The notes under the pieces were generated by a model, which was given only the letters and a program-made list of their open reading frames with translations, was not told the DNA's origin and searched no databases. Both the position numbers and the translations under genes were made by a program. 64,000 nucleotides of DNA. Origin: Isochrysis galbana. Taxonomy: Eukaryota > Haptophyta > Isochrysidales > Isochrysidaceae. Positions 40,608-51,300 of the stretch are shown here, piece by piece. The stretch covers positions 1-64,000 of the forward strand of contig CM030944.1 in the NCBI GenBank assembly GCA_018136815.1, in the 5' to 3' direction. Within the stretch, counting starts at the first letter, position 1. The number at the start of each line of letters is the position of its first letter.

Positions 40608-41025
40608 TAGCCTATCCCCTATGTTTATGAGAGTGAGTGTGTGTGCCATTACTTGTTCCTAGACAATTAACAATCGCATTGACAAATGCAACTTTGGCAA
40701 TGACAATGTAGCTGTTTATGGTCTCCGGCTGGGGTTTATGATCTCCGGCTGAGGCCCGTTGACGGTCGTGTGAGAAGAACGACGCATGCGCGACGGAGCA
40801 ACGCTGGCAGGGCAGTGTGCTTGCGGTTCTGTCTCACCTGTGGGAGCCCTGTGGCAGCCCGCATAGTGGCTAGGCCGGATGTGTCGGACCAGCCTGATGA
40901 AAGCGGGAGTCCTGCCGGCACTTGCCAAAAATAGAACGTCAAACTTTTGGCAACGAGGGGTAGCTAACAAGATGTCATACGACGCTATAAGTTCTAACGG
41001 AGAGACAAAGCGAGGACGCCGGCCG

Positions 41026-42051
41026 ATGGTCGACGGCCGTCGCCTCCTTCTGCTGGCTCTCTCCTCGTGCACGACCGCGGTACTGTGCAGCCTGGTGCGA
41101 CCATGGGCGGCATGCCGCGGCCTACGCCGGCTGCGCATGTGCACACCGACCCCGCTGCTCCACGCGGCGCGCAAGGCGCAGAGCGTGTGTGGGTGTGGCA
41201 CTGCTGATTCGCCGCGTGTTGCTCCTGATGAGGAGCGGGCGCTGGCGATCCTGCGCGCGTGGAAGGCGGACATGGACCTGTGCGAGGCATGCGAACGAGG
41301 CGTGCGACTCGGCACGGAGACCTGCGAATACGGGAGTGATGTCAAGCTATATGGTAGGCTTGTGTGGGCTGAGGGAGCGCGGGCTGGGGAGAGGCGCCCT
41401 GGAGTACTGCTTGTCCACACCGCGGTCGGGCCGCACGACCTATTCCTATTCTGGCGAGCCGAGGCGCTCGCGGCGCTGGGCTATGTTGTCCTTATCGCCG
41501 ACTGCCTGGGTGACCAGTGTGGAAAGGGGTGGGATCCAGAGTGGACCATACCGGTGCGAGAGCGTCTAATGGCTGACCGGCACCTCTTGCGTCAGCGGAT
41601 GGTCGATGCATTCGAGGTGCTCGCGGCGTCGGACCGCGTGGACTCGAGTATAATCGCCGCGTGTGGATACTGCTTCGGAGGGCGCGCCGTGCTCGACCTC
41701 GCCAAGGCGGATCCAAACGGGCTGCAACTGGTCGTAAGCTTCCATGGAGTGGTCGACGCTGAGCCGCCGCCCGCAGGAGTTGAGCGCATTCGCTCGCGCG
41801 TTCTCCTCTTCCATGGCGACGCTGATCCCTTCGTGCCGGCCGATACGCTTAGCGCGAGTGTACAGCAGCTGCGCGATCTGCACGCCCCGTTCGAGTTGCA
41901 CGCGTACGGAGGGGTGAAGCACGGATTTACGAACCCTGCGCAAGACCTGAATCCGAGTCCCGCATTCGCGCACAATGTCGTGGCAGCCGACTCCTCGTGG
42001 CATATGACAAAACACGCTTTGGCATCGATGCAGTCCATGCGCCCGGCCTAA
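41026..42051 (+). CDS. Dienelactone hydrolase family protein with an N-terminal leader
   Basis: An alpha/beta hydrolase of the dienelactone hydrolase family. The catalytic triad is visible: nucleophile Cys in CGYCFGGRAV, Asp in HGDADPFVP and His in VKHGFTNP. The sheet strand GVLLVHTAVGPHDLF and YVVLIADCLG fit the family. Members hydrolyse dienelactone or related esters. I prefer ATG 41026 (341 residues), because it gives a signal-like start MVDGRRLLLLALSS and a CTATAAG box lies about 40 bases upstream. In-frame ATGs also exist at 40972 and 40879. The leader suggests entry to the secretory or plastid route. Low-complexity Cys/Arg-rich residues separate leader and domain. Confidence 0.8.
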   Translation: MVDGRRLLLLALSSCTTAVLCSLVRPWAACRGLRRLRMCTPTPLLHAARKAQSVCGCGTADSPRVAPDEERALAILRAWKADMDLCEACERGVRLGTETCEYGSDVKLYGRLVWAEGARAGERRPGVLLVHTAVGPHDLFLFWRAEALAALGYVVLIADCLGDQCGKGWDPEWTIPVRERLMADRHLLRQRMVDAFEVLAASDRVDSSIIAACGYCFGGRAVLDLAKADPNGLQLVVSFHGVVDAEPPPAGVERIRSRVLLFHGDADPFVPADTLSASVQQLRDLHAPFELHAYGGVKHGFTNPAQDLNPSPAFAHNVVAADSSWHMTKHALASMQSMRPA

Positions 42052-42631
42052 ACGCGAGGCGCGGAGAGCCTCGTCACGGAGAGGGTTTTGCCATTGCTCT
42101 TCTCGCCTAAGGCGACACCATTTTGGATTTGGGAGTGGGGCACAATGTTGGGGGGTCGCGCATTCGTGCTATCGCCCCCCCCCTTTCTGCAGCCCCCTCC
42201 CGCCCACCTGCAGCACGTATCTCTCAGCGCCGCGCCCATCCAAGCACTCTTCACCCGGGCCATCCCGCTGCTAACTTACATCGAGTAGCTTGTCGCTTGT
42301 TGCTTGCCTATGGCTTCGTGGTGTCCTGCTTATGTGTTCTATTGTGCGAGGTGGGAGTGGGAGTGTGGGGCTGATGTCTCTTAGGCAAAGACCACCCGCT
42401 TCTCAAGGGCCTTTGCAAAGTTGGAAAAGGGTTGCGAAGTTCAGGAGTGCGTGCTAAAAAAAATATTTGAAGATTCCGGGCTAACACCTACTGCGGACCC
42501 GGTATCGGCTACCTCTCTACCGCCCCCATCCTACTCCCGCCAAGAGCTCCACTTCTAAAAAAAACCTTCTAATATTCTTACCGCACTCGCGGCGAATGGA
42601 ACCACTACCTACTACACGTAGCACATAGCAT
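42052..42631. other. Spacer with two retroelement-like 3' ends
   Basis: No gene. On the minus strand, CCCGGAATCTTCAAATA plus eight T (42455-42485) closely matches the ends at 31725 and 37421. A second T8-ended motif (GAATATTAGAAGG then T8) lies near 42556-42585. Both are probably 3' termini of minus-strand insertions whose other ends I could not place. Confidence 0.45.
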
Positions 42632-42817
42632 ACTTTCTACACCCCCACTCCCCCGGCCCTTCTCCCCCCGCCATAAGGCGGCTCCCCCCGTGCACTACTA
42701 GGGGGATAGGGGTGAAGGGCTTAGATATGGTCCGGTGGCCCGCGCCCCCCCCCGGTGATCTTTCCTCCCCTTCCTCCTGTGTCTCCGAGTGGGCGGCCGA
42801 CTCTGTCCCGACTTATC
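42632..42817 (-). mobile_element. 3' part of a hairpin-capped retroelement
   Basis: This stretch is about 90 percent identical to 5508-5700 and to the reverse of 57530-57720. It corresponds to the last 190 bases of the family member at 57037-57788 and ends in GTCCCGACTTATC, part of the third hairpin, directly before the next element starts. Confidence 0.7.
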
Positions 42818-44651
42818 TCAACTAACTTTATAGTTAGACGCAATGGAGCGCGCCGGCGAGCCTCTCCCCTCCTCCGGGCCCCCCGCACAGGGCGGCCCTC
42901 CAGCCCCCATGGACCTGTCGCAGGCGAAGCGACCGCGCCCGCCGTCAAAGGCCGACCAGGTGAGTGTGACTCCGGTCACACCGCGCGGCCCGTGGCCTCG
43001 GCCACAACCACCAAGGCAGACATGCTGGCCCCCCTCATGGGGGGAGACAGTCTGCAGACTACAACACACCAGCACCAGGACCACACTGACACATCCTCCA
43101 TGGGCATGCCTTATGGCAGAGGCCCCTCCCACCCTGGTGACGGTCGCGCTGCCACGGCAGCGCGACCCGAGGCCGGGTGGCCCTCATGGGCACCCTCCAC
43201 CAGCAACAATGACTGACAAAACGCACATGACACCCCCTTGGCAAGACAAGGAGGAAAAGACAGCTGGGAGCTGGGAGCCAAGAGCAAGCCCCAGCCACGA
43301 GACACGCAAAGCACACTCCCCCATACCCTCCTGACCCCTTGACGCTAACCACCGTACCGCCCGCGCCCGCCTCTCAGGAGCCAGACTCGGAAGAGGACGA
43401 CAACCCCATGGACACTGACGCCTCCTATGAGGTGTCATTCCACCAAGAGGGCGACTTCACCCTGCACGACACGACAGTCTACGCCGCGATCGTCGAGCTC
43501 CTCCTCGAACTCGAGGGAGTTGACCCCGAGCCCGACTTTTGGGCCCGATCCTCAAGGGGCCCATGGCACATCGCGGTCAATGACGACTGCATGCAACAAT
43601 TTAAAGACCGCTATGGAGAGCTAACCACGATAAAGATAAAGGTACACAACGTTGAGGTCAAAGTCCGCATCAAAATCGAAGCCATCGAAGATAAGCTAAA
43701 CAAGAAGGGGCCCTCGTCACGAAAGGCGCTATACGAGGCGCTCCAAGACGTCGCGGCGCACGTCGTAGTCGAAGCTGAAGCGCTTTCGCAACCGCTGTGG
43801 CACAACCCCCACGAACAACCACCCCGCATGCGCGCCGCGTGGATAGACCTGTGGCAATCCCTCCACACCCACGTCGTGCACAACGTACACAAGAATAGCG
43901 ACCCTAACACGCCTTACACGAAACAAGACTGCGCACAATACCTCGATCATCTCCCAGAGGAGTTTGAACACGCAGGTAGCAAGGTAAACAAAGGAGCATT
44001 CCTAGACTCTTGGGAGCTGATAATCCAACACACCACGGGCCTCCTCGAGAGGGCGCAACCGCGCCCAACACCCGAACACAACCCGACGGAGGGAAGGGGC
44101 GAAAAACCACGAGAAACCGAAGAGGACGCTGAGACACCTCCGGAAATCAGAGTCTCCGACGACGAATCATACGTCACCAAAATGAACAACATCTGGATCC
44201 ACACCGAGACGAACTACCTAGGCCCCGAGCAACAAACATATTAAGAAAATGATAAGCCCTCTCTACACGGTGGACAAAGACTTCAATCTAGAAATATCGG
44301 AAGACCTTCTGCAGGCGGCGGGAGGTCTTGATATGCGAAAAATCGCCTAGAGCAGCTAACCCTCTTTGCATAGAGAATCAACGGACAGCAAGAGGGATTC
44401 TATGAGATGTAGGAGAAGGAGAATCAAGCCGAGCCAGAGCAAAGGAGAAGCCATAGTCTCCCGCCCCCTTCTCTCCAACCCCTGGCCGAAGCAGCGCGCG
44501 CGGTCTCCCCGGAACCAGCTTCTCCGCTAAAGAGGGAACTGGGGAAGGGGAAGGGGGTGGTTGTTAGGGGTTAAGGTTGTGTAGTAGGGAGGTCCACGAG
44601 CACACTGCCTCATGTCGCACATGTAGCGGAGATTTTTAAGAAGTTTTTTTT
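42818..44651 (+). mobile_element. Hairpin-capped half-LINE: ORF1 joined to an ORF2 tail
   Basis: CTAACT (42822-42827), loop TTAT, AGTTAG (42832-42837), ATG at 42843, then a GC hairpin. ORF1 occupies 42843-44244. From about 44219 the DNA matches 63236-63370 of the ORF2 3' copy, but in another frame. Its 3' UTR matches 63372-63665 and ends in TTTTTAAGAAG plus T8 at 44651. Most of ORF2 is therefore missing, as in HAL1-type half-LINEs. No target duplication was found. Confidence 0.75.
42843..44244 (+). CDS. Retroelement ORF1 with an apparent spliceosomal intron
   Basis: Exon 1 42843-42959 (39 codons, Met-Glu-Arg-Ala start) and exon 2 43378-44244 join in phase 0 across a GTGAGT donor and a pyrimidine-rich CTCTCAG acceptor, giving 327 residues. 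Unspliced, the first frame stops at 43334. The product starts Pro/Arg/Lys-rich, then has an acidic stretch EPDSEEDDNPMDTD. A folded region (about residues 60-250) contains RGPWHIAVNDDCMQQFKDRY and VHNVEVKVRIKIEAIE, and the tail is charged. No known ORF1 fold (RRM, CCHC knuckle) is recognised. It probably binds element RNA. Confidence 0.55.
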
Positions 44652-45097
44652 GGCCAACGCCTGAAGACTCAGAGGGAACGATTAGGCCTACACGCTCCGA
44701 GCAACAAACACCTGCGCAAAATGATCACCCTCTTGTACAACGTCGACAAGGAGTTCAACCTAGAGATCTCGAACGCCCTGTCACAAGTAGCGTCGGATCT
44801 AGGCATCAGAAACATAACATAACCCACTTGAACAAAGACGACACTCCTTACTGACCGCTCGATCCCAAGGGGGAGGGACGAATTTACGAACAGCGACATC
44901 ACATACTCTTATCCCCCCAGTCCCACGCCGTCTGGCCTAAGCAGCGCGCGCCGACTCCCCTCCCCCAGTTCTCCAGAGGAGAGAACGGGGGGGGAGGGAG
45001 GGGTAGTGTTAGGAAGGGGGGGGGGGGTAGTTAGGAGTCGTACCAGCAATCTGCCTCGCGCCGTGCAAGTAGCGGTTAGTGTTTCAAGATTTTTTTG
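44652..45097 (+). mobile_element. LINE 3' end, diverged subfamily
   Basis: From about 44690 a frame reads APSNKHLRKMITLLYNVDKE then FNLEISNALSQVASDLGIRN, homologous to the ORF2 end at 63240-63371. It is followed by a related but diverged 3' UTR (GGCCTAAGCAGCGCGCGCCG, G-rich stretch) and TTTCAAGAT plus T7, ending at 45097. The copy is 5'-truncated. Confidence 0.7.
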
Positions 45098-45345
45098 TAA
45101 AGGGTAGCGCGAACATTGTGGTGGACGAGAGGACGGTGCAAGCGCAAACCATGTCAAGAAGGGAAATGCTCGCATTTCGTACCAAAACTGAGCGATGGAA
45201 CAATCGTGTCCTTCTCTTTAAGAAAGCTTTTCCCTTTGTTTAGCTAAGCACTTCTTGCTGCTGCTTCCTTTGGAAGACTTGGTCTGGAGAAGGAACGTTC
45301 GACTTGGTTGGGGGATGGAGGAGTGCTGTAGCTTGTGCCGCTCAA

Positions 45346-46224
45346 TCACAGATTGGACCTGGGGGGCACTCCTGGCGTACCGATGAGCCGTGCCTGCAGC
45401 TTGCGCATCGCGCTTATCCACCGCTCACGGTCTGCCTCCTTTCGACGCACATGGCGCAGGGCTGCCTCCTCGCCACCCGGCACGCATAGGAAGATACCGC
45501 GTGCTAGGCAAGCAATGGCCTCCTCTGCAATTGCGTGTGGATCCAGCAGGCCGTCGAGCGCAGCCGCTCGTAATGCAGCAGCCAGCTGCTGGCTAGCGGC
45601 ATCAGTGAACTCGCCTTCCAGCTGGCCCAACATGTCGGTCCCTGCGACCGCCTGTGGGCATAGGCAACACACGTGGACCCCCTGATGAGCGTGCGAGATT
45701 GCGAGCCACTCGGCGAGTCCAACAGCAGCGTGCTTCGTTGCTGTGTAAGGGGCTGATCCCAGCTGGCTCAGTAGCCCGGCGGCGGAGGCGGTCACGAGGA
45801 TTGCACCCCCGCCGCGCTCCACCATTCTGGGGATGAGCACCTCAGCGGCAACAGCTGTCTGCATGACGTTGAGTGACCACGACTTTTGCCATCCCGAGCC
45901 GCTCGCTGTGTCGGTGCAGTCGCCCGGTACGAGGATACCCGCGTTTGCACAAAAGAGATCGATCTGGTTGGCCGCATCTGCTTGGCGCAGCGCCACGGCG
46001 AGCGCCGGGCCGTCGGATGCATCGAGCTGCTGGCTGCGCACCGTACACCGGCCACCGCTCGCAGCCTCCATCTCTGCAGCGGCAGCCTGAGCAGCGGCGA
46101 GGTTGAGGTCGAGGGCGAGAAGGGTGCGCGCGCCACCCCGAGCGAGGGCTACTCCTAGCGCCCTACCAATCACGCCCCCTGCGCCCGTGATGGCGACGCC
46201 CTTGCCGCCAACCTGCCAGCCCAT
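45346..46224 (-). CDS. Short-chain dehydrogenase/reductase
   Basis: A 292-residue classical SDR. The Rossmann motif TGAGGVIGRAL is near residue 13, CANAGIL follows strand 4, and the catalytic Ser is in VTASAAG with the Tyr-x-x-x-Lys pair in YTATKHA. After the nucleotide-binding strand the sequence is ALDLN, where an Asp favours NAD(H) over NADP(H). The start ATG 46224 puts the fold at the very N-terminus, so no targeting signal is expected. The substrate is not inferable; sterol, lipid or xenobiotic alcohols are all possible in this family. The last 50 residues are rich in Arg/Lys and helical. Confidence 0.85.
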   Translation of the reverse strand: MGWQVGGKGVAITGAGGVIGRALGVALARGGARTLLALDLNLAAAQAAAAEMEAASGGRCTVRSQQLDASDGPALAVALRQADAANQIDLFCANAGILVPGDCTDTASGSGWQKSWSLNVMQTAVAAEVLIPRMVERGGGAILVTASAAGLLSQLGSAPYTATKHAAVGLAEWLAISHAHQGVHVCCLCPQAVAGTDMLGQLEGEFTDAASQQLAAALRAAALDGLLDPHAIAEEAIACLARGIFLCVPGGEEAALRHVRRKEADRERWISAMRKLQARLIGTPGVPPRSNL

Positions 46225-47066
46225 CCGTCCCTCCGTCCCCTACGTACGGTCGCAACCCCCGACGGCCCGCGAGAAGCAGCCACAGGGAGGAGCGAGGGGG
46301 GCGGAGGGTCGTCTCGGGGTGTGTTCAGTTTATTTATATATTCGTTTATGCAGGAGGTGTGTGGGCATGAGCCTGAAATGGATCAAGGCGCACTACAATA
46401 GTCGAACGCGAACCCAACTCGAACTTTTTGACCGTTTCAACATAGTCAACTACCTACTACTCCCTTGACACCCAAATTGAACACTGTAAAAACCCTGAAA
46501 ATTTTCCTCGCGCCGCGTAAACTACGTAAACGCGGCGCTCAACCAAGCGAAACAACGAAACAACGAAACATAAACATACTCACCCCCCCACCACCAAGGG
46601 GAGGCGCATATTTTTTGACCACCTACCTGTATTCCACTTCCTGTTCCTAGAGTCTCCTAGAGTCTACCTGATAAGAGTGCTCCTAGAGTCTGCCCCCGCG
46701 ATGCCCAACCCGGGCCGCCGCTCGGCCTCGAGCGACGAGAGCCTTCCTCCCGACTCGAGGGTCTACTTTACTTTACTATCCTCTCTCATCGAGGGGGCGG
46801 TTTCTGTCCTCCTCTCCCGTCCCCCGCACGGGGGGGGGGGGGGGGGCGCGGGGGGGGGGGGGGGGGGATGGCTCCCGCGCCCCCCTCCCCCCCCCCCGCA
46901 CGCGCCCGCAACGCCCCCCCCCCTCCCTCCCCTTCTCCCGCGCGGCGTGGCCCTTCCCCCGCCCCCTCTCCCCCCCGACTCTTCTTTCCTTCTCGACCCG
47001 TTCTTCCTTCTCCCAGCGGGCAGGGTGCCCCCCCCCCCTTCCTTGATGCTCTCCTTGATCGATGGT

Positions 47067-47156
<90 letters not shown>

Positions 47157-47708
47157 TCTTCGCTCCCCGCACTGATTGAAGGGACGAGAGCGGGAAAAGA
47201 AGGGGGGGGGAGACGAGGAGACGAGAGAGAGGACAGGGAGGTCCACTCGAACACAAAAAAGAAACGCGAAAAGAGGGGAAAGAACAAGAGGGCATCGATG
47301 GGGAGTGTGGAGCAAAGGGGAAGGAACGCCCAGACGCGGGCTGTGGTCTGACGGTGCATTTGCTGAAGGAGTTCACGAGGAGGATGGAAGAGGTTTAGTT
47401 ACTTATGGTGAACGGGCTGTTTATTATCGAATTTATCGGTCATCAAGCTCAGGCCACGAAGTCGCCTCGTAACACCGAAAGAGAGAGAGAGAGAGAGAGG
47501 GCCCCGCTCTCCCGTCTCCCCAAACCTGCTCCCCCCCCTCCCCCTTTCCCTCCCCGTTCCCCCTCCAGCGCGCACTCCCAGCCAAATGCCTTCGCTCCTC
47601 CTCCCCTACCTCCTCGCCCTGCCCGCCGCCACCCTCTCGCTCCGCCCCTCCCCATTCCCCTCTCTCCTCGTCCCCCTCCGCTCCCCCCTTCGTTCCCCCC
47701 CTCCCTCA
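46225..47708. other. Spacer with G/C and GA tracts, possible upstream exon
   Basis: 46330-46660 is AT-richer with nothing recognised. An ATG at 46701 opens MPNPGRRSASSDESLPPDSR and could be a 5' exon of the next gene, but no convincing junction was found. G runs lie at 46831-46867, a (GA)n microsatellite at 47070-47157, and a CT-rich tract at 47505-47700. Confidence 0.4.
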
Positions 47709-49766
47709 ATGGTAGAGAGGAGGCCCAGCTGGCAGGACGAGCAGGCGGCGCCCGTAGCAGGATTTCTCTGCCAGCGCGCCGCTCAGACCATACTCTTCTA
47801 CGCAAATGAGGTGCGACACACGACGCGTCACGCGCGCCCCTGTCCCCCCCGACTTTGCTTCTCACCTTAGTTGGCACAAGTACGGCAGAACGGAACGTGG
47901 TTGGGCCTCCTCCACACGGCGCGCCGTGCACGCACGTGCCGGTGCTGATGCACATTCAGCGGTGACGCCGTATTTCTACTCAGCCCTCACCCACGGTTCG
48001 CTACCCCCCTCGCTCTTGCTGCAGTTCAAGAATGACTTTGAGAAGGGCTGGCTCCTTCGGTTTTCGGAGGAACACGGCGTCCCTGGTCTCTGCACGCAGT
48101 CGGGCAAGATGTGCGCGTAGCCGGCCTGGCGCGCCGCTCCCACTAGCCATGATCACCACTCAATAGTCGCCACCCCCCGTTGCTGCGCAGGCTCCATGCG
48201 CACGACGCGTTCGAGATTGCTGGCGTCCGCTGGGAGGAGTATGTGCACTCGATGCTCCGTATGCCTGATGAGACCCACATGGTGAATGCGCCAGCGAGCC
48301 GCATCCGCTGCCATTGGAGTCTCGCCACACGGGCCTCTCTACCACGCTTCGCGCGCGCAAGCGGTTCCAATGCCGTGGGGGCGCTGTTAAAGCACTGCCT
48401 CTGCTCGTGGGGGCGCTGTTAAAGCACTGCCGAGCGTGCCTCTGTCTCTGCTCAGATCGAAGTGGCAATCGGAGGCTTCCGCATGGGCTCGCCGAACAAC
48501 CCGTACCTCAAGAAGCAGCGCCAGGTCCGTACGTATGAGGACACGCTCTCGCCGCAGAAACTCGCACGTAAGCTCCTCACTGTTCGCGAGACGCTCGCGA
48601 GGGAGTGGCAGCGCGATCTTAAGCTCGTCGAGGCTGACAACGAAGAGATCCAGGTGACATAGCGCTGGGCCCCAGCCGCACAGGTGTTCGCACGAACTCT
48701 GCAAGCGGCCTCCTGCAACACGCACGGCTCACCCAGCCGCCGTGCCGCCCTTCCCCAGATCCACCGCGCGGAAATTGTCAAGAACCTGGTCGACCTCAAC
48801 CAGTTTCACCGGCAGCCCGTCGTGCCCGTCGAGACACTTGAAGACTGCGGATCGTGAGTCGTCCCGTATGCGAAGATGCACCCAAGTGGTCAGGGGCTGT
48901 TGTCCCGGGGTACGCTCCGCGTGCCTCAGATTGTGACGAAGTCCCTCGTTCCCGGTCCTCCCGGCCTTGCAGAACTCCACTTCGGTTGTCGACTTTTGAT
49001 CTCCTCAAGTCTGCCTTGACGCGCCACGCCGCCCGCCGCCTCCTTGCCGAGGTGAGTGACGACCAATCGCTACTAGGAACGTAGTCACGTCGGCGGGGAC
49101 TTCGTGCTCAACTTGCGAGCTGCTTGAACCCCCCTCCCCGCAGTTGGAACGCGACTCATTCCGCCGGCACGAAGCGGAGTGGTTCGCCACTTTCTTGCGC
49201 AAGCACGGTTCGTCGCTCCGTGGCAGCACAGAGAGCGGAGCCGCAGCCGACTTCCTCGCGCGTCTGATGGAGCAGCCTCTCCTTGTGGGCACCTCCCTTG
49301 GCGGTAATCCGCGGTTTACTGACCCGCTTGCGCTTGCTGAGAGATTGCTCGAGCTACGGGTGCGACGACAACGGCCTGAGCGTAGTGGTCGCACGCGATG
49401 GCGTTGCGCGTGCACAGAATGTCTGCGCGGTGTTGGCAGCGCGGCGATGCACGCTGCGCCCATGTCGGGCTTCACCGGCTCCCTCATCGGCCGATGATCG
49501 CTCCTCGCAGGTGATGCTTGCCGACGAGTGGGTGACCGTACTCGAGGGTGTGCCTACTGAGTCAGAGCACTTGCTCGTCTCGCTGATGCGGGATCGCTTG
49601 CCTGAGATCCAGGTGAGACATCTCTCATCGGGGGCCGATGGTCGCGCCAGCTGTGCCCATCCTGCTACTCCCGCCCTTGGTGACCCACCTCCCTCCCCCC
49701 TGCCAGGTTGTGGAGAGGAAAGGGTTTGGCCCCAAGGAGCCGCCACCCTCCGCCTTCAGCGCCTAA
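47709..49766 (+). CDS. Conserved protein of unknown function, nine exons
   Basis: Exons: 47709-47810, 48025-48110, 48191-48281, 48456-48653, 48759-48853, 48973-49051, 49144-49359, 49511-49612 and 49707-49766. All have GT donors (the second is AT|GTGCGC) and AG acceptors, and the phases agree, giving 342 residues from ATG 47709. Introns are 90-215 bases. The protein is mainly helical. RTYEDTLSPQKLARKLLTVR and REWQRDLKLVE, then STPLRLSTFDLLKSALTRHA and a later DPLALAERLLELR with DEW, form two similar helical modules. From memory this pattern resembles an uncharacterised family in plants and algae. I assign no function. The true start could lie in an upstream exon. Confidence 0.7.
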
Positions 49767-51200
49767 GCTCAGCATGTCCACCCCACCTGCCATTGTTGCT
49801 GCGGCCGCTGTTACCCCGCAGTAACGTCTCTCCACGTGCTCGATTATTCGGTTGGACGCCCCTCCCTGCTCTCGTACACCTGCAATTATCCTTGTACACT
49901 TTACTCATCATGCAGAGTGCCCCCTCGAAACCCCGGGCTGCACCACAATGTACCATTCCACTACTCCTGCCTTGAGTTCTGGGCTCCGCGCTTGCAGCAA
50001 TGTGCATCTTTTTGACATGATCAAGCCTTCCACGCTCCACTCAACCCACTGCCCGCCCCGTGCTTCCGCGAGCCTTGCCGGCTCGAGGCGGTCATGGGAC
50101 GAGAGCAAGGATGAGCAACATCAAGCTCCCCCTGCCACCAAGGGAGTAGTCTCAAGCCGCATGCCTAGTGACCGGGCAGCTCGCACCGTCATATTCCTCG
50201 CCCAGTGCACTGGGCACTGGCGTCGAGACTGGCCCCACGGCGCGGGAGCCACTTCCATGTGGCGCTCGCCTCTCAGTGGACGAAAGTCGCACCTCACCTC
50301 ATTTGCTCCTCGCGATGCAACGACCTCGCCACGATCGCCTCTGCCATTTGTCTGCACTGTCTCGATCGCGTCATCGCCGTGCTCGCCACTTTCTAAGGAT
50401 TTTTCTTGCATCACCGGTGTCTTGCCGAGCGCGGATCAACATCTCCCTCCATGAGATGGCCCATTTGCCTATATGATGACGATGTGGAACTCAGTCTGCC
50501 CGCGGCTATCACGGCTACCTGACAGCTCCGTGCTCTCTCGGGTCTCTCGTCGAGCATGTGGAGGCGAGGTCTCCCTTACTGCGTCTAGACCGTCGATTCC
50601 GCTCTTGCAGTATACTCGCGGCGGATTGCGCCTTGGCTTGCGCGTTATTGCCAAGGTTCATACCTTCCGACTGCGTCTTCTTACCTCTGTGCTGACTCTG
50701 AGCCTCCCACATTTGTATACTATATATATATTACTACTACGTATCTACTACCTCCGTTCCTCAACTCCAGAAATTTGAACTTTTCAATATCGATTGAGTG
50801 TTGGAAAAGTAAGCCGCAAGCGCTCACGAGAAAATCGTGGGTATGGCTAGCTTAGATGATGAACAAGGGCTCAAAGCCTCAAACCGCGCTTGAGGAACTC
50901 TTATTTGAGCCTAGGCCATTTTTCTTTAAGACGGGCAGTCAAAAATCGACGACGAGAGCAGCATTGGCGCACGAAAAAGGCAAAAAAAAAGCAACTGGGA
51001 ATAAATGGAATATGCATGGGCCTCTTCATTTAGCCGCTGCCGCTGCCTGAACTGCACGCAGACGCGCGGTAAAATCGGAAGTGCAGGGCAAAAAATGCGA
51101 GAGAGAGGGCGGAGCGGAGAGCGGAGAATAGTGAACAATGAAGTGCGTGAGTTTGGGCCGCCAGAGTCTGAGTGCTGACGGATATAAGAGTGCGTGGACG
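49767..51200. other. Intergenic, no gene seen
   Basis: Several frames of 60-200 codons occur, but none shows a domain or consistent bias. AT-rich patch at 50710-50900. Confidence 0.5.
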
Positions 51201-51300
51201 NNNNNNNNNNNNNNNNNNNNNNNNNNNNNNNNNNNNNNNNNNNNNNNNNNNNNNNNNNNNNNNNNNNNNNNNNNNNNNNNNNNNNNNNNNNNNNNNNNNN
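51201..51300. other. Assembly gap (100 N) at a poly-C tract
   Basis: The gap is followed directly by C runs at 51301-51345, so assembly probably failed on the homopolymer. Confidence 0.95.

Noticed and set aside
46763-47376. Frames of about 180-200 codons on the minus strand
   Set aside because: They follow the GA microsatellite and G/C homopolymers and have no domain.
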